Origin: Candidatus Aciduliprofundum sp.
Lineage (GTDB): Archaea; Thermoplasmatota; Thermoplasmata; Thermoplasmatales; Aciduliprofundaceae
Length of the DNA stretch: 7,819 bases
Direction of reading: 5' to 3'
Assembly: GCA_015523135.1 (NCBI GenBank)
Contig: WAKY01000053.1
Location: 1 to 7,819, forward strand
How positions within the stretch are numbered: the stretch's first letter is position 1; every line of letters starts with the position of its first letter. This document shows positions 1-5,832 of this stretch, in pieces. The translations under genes and the position numbers were made by a program. The notes beneath the pieces are model-generated. The model did no database searches and was not told where the DNA came from. It saw nothing but the letters and a program-made list of their open reading frames with translations.

Positions 1-25
1 CAAACCTTACATATATTGCAGCCAT
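1..25 (-). CDS. Probable ribosomal protein L7Ae, first 8 codons only
   Basis: Only the start of this gene is inside the window; it reads leftward off the edge as MAAIYVRF. An excellent SD, GGAGGT, lies 7 bases before the ATG, so the start is well supported. Archaeal L7Ae proteins commonly begin with a short lead and then YVRF or YVKF followed by VP (for example MYVRFEVP in Archaeoglobus and MAVYVKFKVP in Methanocaldococcus, from memory), and the visible residues fit that. L7Ae binds kink-turn RNA in the large ribosomal subunit, box C/D and H/ACA sRNPs and RNase P. Eight residues are thin evidence: the presence of a gene start is much surer than its name. Confidence 0.5.
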
Positions 26-95
26 TTTCTTTACCTCCTTCATCTAATCAATCATAGGCAAAGCACGAAAACGCTTATTGTATAAATAATTTTGG
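26..95 (-). promoter_or_regulatory. Promoter and short leader of the L7Ae-like gene
   Basis: On the minus strand an AT-rich TATA-like element, ATTATTTATA, lies at 90-81. Archaeal transcription usually starts about 25 bases downstream of the TATA centre, which puts the start near position 60 and gives a leader of about 35 bases. The leader contains TGATTGATTAGATGA and then the SD GGAGGT at 38-33. CCT at the leader's 5' end can pair with AGG overlapping the SD. TATA and SD are read directly; the start point is inferred. Confidence 0.45.
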
Positions 96-101
96 AAAAA
101 G
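96..101 (-). terminator. T-run after ftsZ
   Basis: Directly after the ftsZ stop codon the minus strand reads CTTTTT. Archaeal RNA polymerase terminates at short T-rich tracts without needing a hairpin, so this is a plausible but weak terminator. It abuts the promoter of the next gene. Confidence 0.3.
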
Positions 102-1157
102 TTAGTAGACCACGGAGATTAGGTCATTTATTCCTCCTATCTCTTCCGTTATGTACCTTGCCCCCCTCTTTTGCAAGTATGGTGTATGCACTCCCGTTAA
201 TATAGTTGTTATTTTCAATTTCTTGGTGTATCTATCATCAACCCTCGCTCCTATCTTCACTTCTGCATCATCCCTTATGCCCGAGGTTATTCCCTCCGCA
301 ATCCTATAAACTGTTTGCAATGACATCTCAGAGCCACCTGTAATATGGATAAGAGCACCATTGGCACCACGATAATCTATATCCATAAGGGGATTATTCA
401 AAGTGTCCATTACGGCATCCTGCGGTGTGTAGTAATTTCCCTCTCCGTAGAGAATTGTGGATGTGCCCCCGTTTCTCATCAACGCTTCAAGATCCGAGAA
501 ATCTATATTCATCAAGGAAGGTATGGTTATTGCATCTGCCAAATTGGTAATTACATCTCCTATTAAGTAATCCATAATTGCAAATGCCTTCTTTATGGGT
601 AAATTCTTGGCCAAACTAACAAGCCTGTTGTTATCAAGAACTATAACTGTGTGAGAATGCTCTCTAAATTTCTCTAAGGACATTTCCGCCTGCTCCCACC
701 TTTTCTTTCCCTCTGCCTTAAATGGCATGGTTACCATGGATACAACGAGAGCCCCAGCATCTCTTGCTATCTCGCTTATAACAGGCCCTGCACCCCCACC
801 TGTTCCTCCACCAAGGCCAGCAAGGAGAAATACTATATCTCCTCCATCAAGTATCTTGTAAATTTCATTATAAGCTATCTGGGCTGCTTGCTCCCCAATC
901 TCCATATTTCCACCAGTTCCACGACCATTTGTTATCTTCTTCCCTATTAGAACCTTCTTTGAGGCGTTTACTATTGAAAAATGAGATTTATCCGTATTTA
1001 CTGCTATCAATTCTGCCTTTAAGTTCTGAGTACTCAATCTCGTTATACTATTACATCCACCGCCACCTATGCCTACCACCTTTATATTCACATCTGCCTC
1101 GCTCTTTTCATCATACCCCGAAGAAAGGGCATCTTTAATCAAATACTCTAAACCCAT
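102..1157 (-). CDS. ftsZ: Cell division GTPase FtsZ
   Basis: This 351-residue protein is a tubulin-like GTPase that polymerises into the division ring at the cytoplasmic membrane. The N-terminal GTP-binding domain shows the T1 loop GIGGGGCNS (29-37), NTD (54-56) and the tubulin signature at 116-125 (GGGTGGGAGP). The T7 loop NIDFSD (217-222) keeps Asp219 and Asp222, which complete the GTPase site of the next subunit, so the protein should be active. Two loops are off consensus: T1 is usually GGAGNN and the signature is usually GGGTGTGAP or GGGTGTGSP. The protein ends soon after the C-terminal domain, with no long linker tail. The ATG at 1157 is chosen because GGTGAT stands 4 bases before it, the same layout as two other genes here. 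A GTG at 1166 and an ATG at 1163 lie in frame, but both fall within or against that SD. The upstream region holds a paired palindrome likely to regulate it. Confidence 0.96.
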   Translation of the reverse strand: MGLEYLIKDALSSGYDEKSEADVNIKVVGIGGGGCNSITRLSTQNLKAELIAVNTDKSHFSIVNASKKVLIGKKITNGRGTGGNMEIGEQAAQIAYNEIYKILDGGDIVFLLAGLGGGTGGGAGPVISEIARDAGALVVSMVTMPFKAEGKKRWEQAEMSLEKFREHSHTVIVLDNNRLVSLAKNLPIKKAFAIMDYLIGDVITNLADAITIPSLMNIDFSDLEALMRNGGTSTILYGEGNYYTPQDAVMDTLNNPLMDIDYRGANGALIHITGGSEMSLQTVYRIAEGITSGIRDDAEVKIGARVDDRYTKKLKITTILTGVHTPYLQKRGARYITEEIGGINDLISVVY

Positions 1158-1172
1158 TATCATCACCTTTCA

Positions 1173-1215
1173 TATTTTTGTCAGACATATTAACTATATA
1201 TGTCCGACATATATA
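1173..1215. promoter_or_regulatory. Two tandem palindromes in the ftsZ promoter (candidate operator)
   Basis: Copy B (1195-1215) is a perfect inverted repeat: arm TATATATGTC, a single C at 1205, then arm GACATATATA. Copy A (about 1173-1192) has the same core, TGTC-A-GACATAT, centred at 1183. The centres are 22 bp apart, about two helical turns, so a dimeric regulator would bind both on one face of the DNA. Copy B overlaps the predicted ftsZ TATA box and copy A the predicted transcription start, a layout expected for a repressor. The repeats are read directly; the regulator is unknown. Confidence 0.65.
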
Positions 1216-1224
1216 AGCTTTTTG
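1209..1224 (-). promoter_or_regulatory. BRE/TATA box of ftsZ
   Basis: The minus strand reads AAAAAGC (BRE-like, A-rich) followed by TTATATAT. The TATA centre is near 1212, predicting a transcript start near 1187 and a leader of about 30 bases that includes the GGTGAT SD at 1167-1162. The TATA box merges into palindrome copy B. Confidence 0.5.
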
Positions 1225-1234
1225 CTTCAAGCCA

Positions 1235-1247
1235 AAAGGTTTATTTT
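1235..1247 (+). promoter_or_regulatory. Probable promoter of the CBS-tldD-tldE operon
   Basis: An A-rich stretch followed by GGTTTATTTT fits an archaeal BRE/TATA element. Transcription would begin near 1268-1272, leaving a leader of about 40 bases. A second TATA-like string on this strand, TATATAAG at 1210-1217, lacks a purine-rich BRE and lies inside palindrome copy B. It could add an operator-controlled start for this operon. Confidence 0.4.
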
Positions 1248-1270
1248 CTCATAAGCCATTATGCAAATTA

Positions 1271-1296
1271 GGCAGGGAAATTGTTAAGCTCCTGCC
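1271..1296 (+). repeat. Leader hairpin before the CBS gene
   Basis: GGCAGG (1271-1276) and CCTGCC (1291-1296) form a perfect 6-bp, GC-rich stem with a 14-base loop. It sits at the predicted 5' end of the mRNA and ends 4 bases before the SD GAGGTGAT (1301-1308). In this AT-rich intergenic region it stands out. It could protect the mRNA 5' end or affect translation; neither role is demonstrated. Confidence 0.4.
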
Positions 1297-1311
1297 AAGT
1301 GAGGTGATAAT

Positions 1312-2454
1312 ATGGAACCTGGTGAAATAAAAGTTAAGGATGTTATGACAAAGGATGTTGTTGTAGCTAAACTTGGAGAGACCATTTCTAAAGCAATAAG
1401 CAAGATGCAAGAGCATGGATTTCACGAGCTTCCCGTGGTAAATGATAGGGGCGAGCTTGTTGGATATATAAATTACAGAACTCTAATCAGGAGGAAGAGC
1501 ATATCCCTATACTCTCGTGTGGAAAATGTTATGGTTAAGCCCCCTGTTTTGGAGCCAGATGCGAGTATAGAAGATGCTGTAAGATTGATGATTGATGCAG
1601 GCTACCGTTCTCTGCCAATTGTGGAAAAGGATAAGCTTGTGGGCATAATTTCAAGAACGGATATAATAAAACTCGTGCCAAAGATGAAGGATGTCGCCAA
1701 TATTCCCGTAGAGGATGTTATGACAAGTGAGCCGGAGCTTGTTGAAGAGGATTCGCCAATTCAATATGCTGTTGATATAATGAAAAAACTTGGAGAGATG
1801 AGCGTTCCCGTGGTGGATGAGAACAGAAAACTTGTGGGAATAGTACACATGAGAGATGCCGCTAAAGCAGTATGGAGAGAAAAAGATAGGGCAAGCTTGG
1901 GAGAATTGTCTGGAGAGAAAATAAAAGTTCAAATTTTGGTGAAAGAAATAATGGTTCCTCCCGTATATGTTTCCGAGGATGCAGCTTTAAAGGATGCGGT
2001 AGAAAAAATGATAGAGTTTCATTCATCTATATGCGCTGTGGTAGATAAGAAAAATAGGCCAATAGGGGTGATATCTCAAAGGGATGTTATAGAGGCAATA
2101 CTCAGAGGAGGAAAACAGGAGGGTGTGTTTGTTCAAATAACTGGATTAGATGTAGAGGATATGGAGCCATATCAAATAATTTACAATATGGTCGAAGATT
2201 TCCTGCGTAAGATAAATCGCTTTAAGGAGTTCAAGCCCCAGCTCTTAACTTTCCATGTTGAAGAGCACCATATAAGTGGAAAGGAGATAAAGTATAGCGT
2301 TAGGGCTAGATTAACCACAGATAGAAAGCTCTTTTTTGCGAGAAGCTATGACTGGAATGTTTACAGCGCATTCAAGGATGTTTTGGAAATATTGGAGAGA
2401 AATGTGAAGAAGGAGAGAGAAAAGCTCTTAGAATTTAGAAGAGAAACCCTGTGA
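1312..2454 (+). CDS. Four-CBS-domain protein with C-terminal S30AE/HPF-like domain
   Basis: This 380-residue soluble protein has two Bateman modules. CBS units lie at about 7-62, 70-122, 133-187 and 210-266, each with the family pattern of a VMT- or IMV-type start, a SxxDAxxxM-like helix, LPVV- or VPVV-type strand, LVGI or IGVI and an RDxI-like end. CBS modules typically bind AMP, ATP or SAM. Residues about 272-375 are not CBS. By eye they follow the RaiA/HPF hibernation-factor order: a first helix (VEDFLRKINRFKEF), strands including YSVRARL and KLFFARSYDWNVYSAF, then a long basic helix (LERNVKKEREKLLEFRR) like the LERQLNKL helix of RaiA. The inferred role is a nucleotide-responsive ribosome-associated dormancy factor. 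SD GAGGTGAT lies 3 bases before the ATG. It is the first gene of an operon with tldD, 10 bases downstream. The CBS assignment is firm; the S30AE assignment is by pattern only. Confidence 0.9.
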   Translation: MEPGEIKVKDVMTKDVVVAKLGETISKAISKMQEHGFHELPVVNDRGELVGYINYRTLIRRKSISLYSRVENVMVKPPVLEPDASIEDAVRLMIDAGYRSLPIVEKDKLVGIISRTDIIKLVPKMKDVANIPVEDVMTSEPELVEEDSPIQYAVDIMKKLGEMSVPVVDENRKLVGIVHMRDAAKAVWREKDRASLGELSGEKIKVQILVKEIMVPPVYVSEDAALKDAVEKMIEFHSSICAVVDKKNRPIGVISQRDVIEAILRGGKQEGVFVQITGLDVEDMEPYQIIYNMVEDFLRKINRFKEFKPQLLTFHVEEHHISGKEIKYSVRARLTTDRKLFFARSYDWNVYSAFKDVLEILERNVKKEREKLLEFRRETL

Positions 2455-2464
2455 GGCGAGCTGT

Positions 2465-3829
2465 ATGGAAGATATTATGGAGAGAGTGCTTAACAAGATA
2501 AATGCAAGATTTGCAGAAGTACGCTATATGAGGATAAAAATGAATTTGATAACAGTGAAAAATGGAGTTGTTAATGCAGTATCCACCACAGAAGAGGATG
2601 GCTTTGCAGTTAGGGTTGTGAATGAAGGCATTGGCTTCGCCGCAACAAACAATTTATCCAAGCTTGATGAGATTGCAGAAAGAGCAATTAAGCTTGCAAG
2701 GAATAGAAAAAATAAAGTTGAATTCTCGCAGGAAAAAAGCTATGAGGACTCTTGGAGCGTTGAAGAAAAGAAAAAGATTGAAAATATGGATATGGAAGAA
2801 AAGATAAATTATCTTCTTGATGTGGATAAGCACCTTAGCGCGCAGATGAAGCTCCAAATGCTCAGGGATAAGGAAATAGAGAAGATTTATATGAATTCAG
2901 AAGGTACGAAAATAAGGGCAAAGATTCCAAGGGTTGAATATTTCTACATGATGGGCGTCATGGATAATGGAAATTTTGAGCAGAGTTATAGGCAGTACGG
3001 AATAAGCGGGGGCTACGAGATTTTTGACAGATGGGATATTCTATCTCTCTTGCCTGAGGAAGAAAAAGCCTTAAAAGAGATTGTTAAAGCAAACAAATCT
3101 CCAGAGGGTACATATGATTTGATTGTGGGCCCAGAGGTTGCAGGCATAATTGCTCACGAGTCCTGTGGACATCCAAGCGAGGCAGATAGGATACTTGGAA
3201 GAGAAGCAGCTCAGGCGGGAGAGAGCTTCATCACTCCATCAAAGATTGGGGATAAGATAGGAAGTGAGATTGTGAATGTAGTAGATGACCCAACAGTGCC
3301 AAACAGTTTTGGGTACTACAAATACGATGAAGAGGGCATTCCTGCAAGGAGAAGGTATCTTTACAAAGAAGGAAAGATAAACGAGTTCTTGCACAATAGA
3401 GAGAGTGCAGGTAAATTAGGTACAAAGAGTAATGGAGCAGCTCGCTCATCGTGGTGGAACAGGGAACCAATAGTGAGGATGAGTACCACATTCTTTGAGC
3501 CGGGAGATTATTCCAAGGAGGAATTATTTGAGGATGTAAAAGAGGGAATATACATGAAGAGCTTTACAGAGTGGAACATAGATGATATTCGCTACAATCA
3601 AAAATATGTTGGAAGAGAGGCATACCTGATAAAGAATGGAGAGATTGTTGAGCCAGTTAGAAGACCTGTATTAGAGATAACCACACCCGGATTCTATGAT
3701 AGGATAGATGCCATTGCAAAAGATCTTGAATTCTTCGCTGGAACATGCGGAAAGGGAGACCCAATGCAAGGCGTGGATGTTTGGATGGGAGGACCCCATA
3801 TCCGTCTTAGGGGAATTAAACTGAGGTGA
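2465..3829 (+). CDS. tldD: Metallopeptidase TldD, catalytic subunit
   Basis: TldD is the zinc-bearing subunit of the TldD/TldE heterodimeric peptidase, a cytosolic enzyme that in bacteria cleaves unfolded peptides and matures microcin B17. At 454 residues it has the usual family length. The metal motif HExxxH is seen as HESCGH, with His231, Glu232 and His236. The C-terminal TCGKG motif supplies Cys428, matching the third zinc ligand known from E. coli TldD. Other family blocks visible are the N-terminal NGVVNAVSTTEEDGFAVRVV region and VDDPTVPNSFGYYKYDEEG in the middle. All catalytic residues are present, so it should be active. The ATG at 2465 is preceded by GAGGCGA, an imperfect SD that overlaps the stop codon of the CBS gene, which implies translational coupling. 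tldE starts 4 bases after its stop. Confidence 0.95.
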   Translation: MEDIMERVLNKINARFAEVRYMRIKMNLITVKNGVVNAVSTTEEDGFAVRVVNEGIGFAATNNLSKLDEIAERAIKLARNRKNKVEFSQEKSYEDSWSVEEKKKIENMDMEEKINYLLDVDKHLSAQMKLQMLRDKEIEKIYMNSEGTKIRAKIPRVEYFYMMGVMDNGNFEQSYRQYGISGGYEIFDRWDILSLLPEEEKALKEIVKANKSPEGTYDLIVGPEVAGIIAHESCGHPSEADRILGREAAQAGESFITPSKIGDKIGSEIVNVVDDPTVPNSFGYYKYDEEGIPARRRYLYKEGKINEFLHNRESAGKLGTKSNGAARSSWWNREPIVRMSTTFFEPGDYSKEELFEDVKEGIYMKSFTEWNIDDIRYNQKYVGREAYLIKNGEIVEPVRRPVLEITTPGFYDRIDAIAKDLEFFAGTCGKGDPMQGVDVWMGGPHIRLRGIKLR

Positions 3830-3833
3830 TATT

Positions 3834-5135
3834 ATGGATCTTGAAAAGCTTATGGATAAAGCTCAAAATTTGGGTATTGATGAAGCTTCATTTATTCTTG
3901 AGGTGAGAGAGAAAAGGCAAGTAAGGTTTTCAAACAACGATATTGATATTTCTAAATTATGGGTAGAGAGAAGCTTGGATGTTTTCATCTCCAAAGGAAA
4001 AAAGGTGTTTATGACCACTATAAAGAATTTGGATAAGGCAGAAGAGCTTCTTGAGAAGTATGCCAGGATTCTGCAAAATTTACCTGAAAACAAGGATTTT
4101 TACGGGTTGAATCCGAAGAAGCAGAGTTATAGAGAAAAGAAGATAGATTATGAAATTTTAGATGTGGAACTTGAGGATTTAACTAAGGATGTAATCGATG
4201 GTGCCATAGAAAAAGGTGCAATAAGAGCTGCTGGAGTGATTTACAGAGATCATGTAAAAAGGAAGATTTTGACAAATTATAACAGCGCAGAGGATGAGGT
4301 TGCTAATGTGGATATTGTGATAAGGGCATTCAATGAATATAGAAATGCGGGGCAAGAGGCGATTACAACTGCGGAAGCAAAGGAGCTTGAAGATGCAAGG
4401 AGCATAGGAGAGAGGACAGGAGTTATTGCATCTCTTGGAGGAGAGCCAAAGGATGGGAAAGAGGGAAAGTACAAGATTCTATTTCATCCCCTCGCCTTTG
4501 GTTCTTTAATCTCTTACAGCATGCATATGGCTTCTGCCTTTGCAGTTGATGCAGGTATGAGCTTCTTCGCAGGAAAGATTGGGGAGAAAGCTTACTCGGA
4601 GAAATTAACAATATACGATGATCCAACGTTATTTTCCACGGGCTACAGAGTATTTGACGAAGAGGCAACAGCCACTCAGAGAACCCCTATAGTGGAAAAA
4701 GGCATAGTTAGAAATTATCTCCATAGCTATTCCACAGCGCAGAAATTCAACACGAAAACCACGGGAAATGCAGGTATAATAAACCCAAATGCCTGGCAGC
4801 CTGTTGTAGAAGGAGGAAACAAGAGTTATCAGGATCTGCTCTCTGAAATAGATAAAGGGTTGTTCATAGTGAATCTCTGGTACACCCGCTTCCAAGATTA
4901 CCGTAATGGTGATTTCTCCACAATACCTAGGGATGGAATATTCTACATAGAGAATGGAGAGATAAAGGAATCTTGGATAGGAATAAGAGTTACAGAGAAT
5001 ATGCAGCACATATTCTCAAGTGTGGTAGATGTGAGCAAAGAAAGAGAAAAAGTGAAATGGTGGGATGAAGTTCTTCCATCGTATCTTCCATATGTTCTCG
5101 TGGATGGGGTTAATATAACCCGCTCCAAACTTTAA
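3834..5135 (+). CDS. pmbA: TldE/PmbA, non-catalytic partner of TldD
   Basis: TldE (PmbA) is a 433-residue paralogue of TldD that forms the heterodimer but lacks the metal site. Aligning its segment FHPLAFGSLISYSMHM (217-232) with TldD VGPEVAGIIAHESCGH puts SYSMHM where TldD has HESCGH, so both histidines and the glutamate are gone, as is normal for TldE. Conserved TldE-type blocks are IYDDPTLFSTGYRVFDEEAT and the NGDFSTIPRDGIFYIENGEI segment near the C terminus. SD GAGGTGAT (3823-3830) overlaps the end and stop of tldD, and the ATG follows after 3 bases, so the two subunits are translationally coupled, fitting equal production. No small precursor-peptide gene is visible beside the pair, so general peptide turnover is more likely here than natural-product maturation. 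Confidence 0.94.
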   Translation: MDLEKLMDKAQNLGIDEASFILEVREKRQVRFSNNDIDISKLWVERSLDVFISKGKKVFMTTIKNLDKAEELLEKYARILQNLPENKDFYGLNPKKQSYREKKIDYEILDVELEDLTKDVIDGAIEKGAIRAAGVIYRDHVKRKILTNYNSAEDEVANVDIVIRAFNEYRNAGQEAITTAEAKELEDARSIGERTGVIASLGGEPKDGKEGKYKILFHPLAFGSLISYSMHMASAFAVDAGMSFFAGKIGEKAYSEKLTIYDDPTLFSTGYRVFDEEATATQRTPIVEKGIVRNYLHSYSTAQKFNTKTTGNAGIINPNAWQPVVEGGNKSYQDLLSEIDKGLFIVNLWYTRFQDYRNGDFSTIPRDGIFYIENGEIKESWIGIRVTENMQHIFSSVVDVSKEREKVKWWDEVLPSYLPYVLVDGVNITRSKL

Positions 5136-5141
5136 TTTTTT
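5136..5141 (+). terminator. T6 run at the end of the CBS-tldD-tldE operon
   Basis: TTTTTT follows the tldE stop at once and is succeeded by TATATT, an archaeal U-rich termination signal. It overlaps the stop codon of the convergent gene, leaving only 4 bases between the two coding regions, so the 3' ends of the converging transcripts probably overlap. Confidence 0.4.
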
Positions 5142-5832
5142 ATATTAGCAGTATCGCAATTATACCAGAAAGAAATACACCATCAAAAGTGCCTGCACCA
5201 CCGATGCTAGCTACAGGCGCTCCCAATTTTTCAATATCTTTCATATGCATCAAATCTGCACCTATCAGAGTGCCAAGAGTGCCAGAGATGTATGCCACAG
5301 CCACAGGATTTTCAGGAGCTATGAACAACGCAGTTAAAGACGCTACAATAGGAGGAATAAAAGCAGGGAGTGCTATACCCATTCCCTTAACCGGTTTGGC
5401 AAACACGTAAGATATTACTGCAACTATAATTATTGCCACTATGCTCTTTATAATAACCATATAATGGGTGTGTATGGCTAGGGATACAAAAACCCAGAGA
5501 GAGATGAATATGGGGATGATTGCTCCACCCAAATTTATGGCTAAGAGGGTTGTGTTATGTGGCGTATAAGGGATTTGATATTTTATTCCCCAGAAACTAA
5601 CCGAGCCCTGAGGACTCATTGGTATCTTGCTTTCTAACCTCTTTATTGGGATATTTATGTAGCTTCCTAGAATTGCCAATAAAAAAAGGGACATTGCAAG
5701 GTTTGGAGGCATTCCTAATTTCACAAAAGCATAGGGTATACCAAAAATAAGGAATATGAAAAAGAAAAATAAGAAAATTAGATAAATAAAGAGTGTTATA
5801 TAACTAAATGGATAATAAAAATAATGTTTCAT
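5140..5832 (-). CDS. DUF1614 family integral membrane protein
   Basis: This 230-residue protein is strongly hydrophobic, with about seven predicted membrane segments near 9-34, 43-62, 95-119, 124-145, 154-172, 176-193 and 214-230. The first is extremely rich in Phe, Ile and Leu. Conserved glycine-rich motifs typical of DUF1614 are INLGGAIIP (99-107), SGTLGTLIGADL (183-194) and GGAGTFDGVFLSG (211-223). The family has no established biochemical function; the aspartates in GADL and TFDG lie next to membrane segments and could matter for transport or catalysis. The start at 5832 is chosen because GGAGG lies 10 bases upstream and the ATG overlaps the stop of the upstream carboxyltransferase gene as ATGA. 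Sixteen more codons are open upstream but lie inside that gene. Translational coupling implies a shared role or shared expression, which is inference. Confidence 0.85.
   Translation of the reverse strand: MKHYFYYPFSYITLFIYLIFLFFFFIFLIFGIPYAFVKLGMPPNLAMSLFLLAILGSYINIPIKRLESKIPMSPQGSVSFWGIKYQIPYTPHNTTLLAINLGGAIIPIFISLWVFVSLAIHTHYMVIIKSIVAIIIVAVISYVFAKPVKGMGIALPAFIPPIVASLTALFIAPENPVAVAYISGTLGTLIGADLMHMKDIEKLGAPVASIGGAGTFDGVFLSGIIAILLI

Noticed and set aside
61..76. AAGC…GCTT inverted repeat between the L7Ae-like TATA box and predicted start
   Set aside because: The arms are only 4 bp, which is expected by chance, and no second copy is seen.
1158..1166. FtsZ starts at GTG 1166 or ATG 1163
   Set aside because: Both codons overlap or adjoin the GGTGAT SD itself; the ATG at 1157 has the 3-4 base SD spacing seen for other genes here.
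2654..5128. Several 60-130-codon open frames opposite tldD and tldE, and others opposite ftsZ and the carboxyltransferase gene
   Set aside because: They lie fully inside well-supported genes, have low-complexity Ser/Leu/Phe composition typical of antisense frames, and lack SD or promoter signals.
2465..5135. A peptide natural-product (RiPP) cluster built around TldD/TldE
   Set aside because: No small precursor gene or modifying enzyme such as a YcaO or radical SAM protein is present in the window; the neighbours are a CBS protein and a convergent membrane gene.
5140..5832. The DUF1614 protein as the OadB sodium-pump subunit
   Set aside because: It is too short for OadB and lacks recognisable OadB motifs; its glycine-rich motifs match DUF1614 instead.
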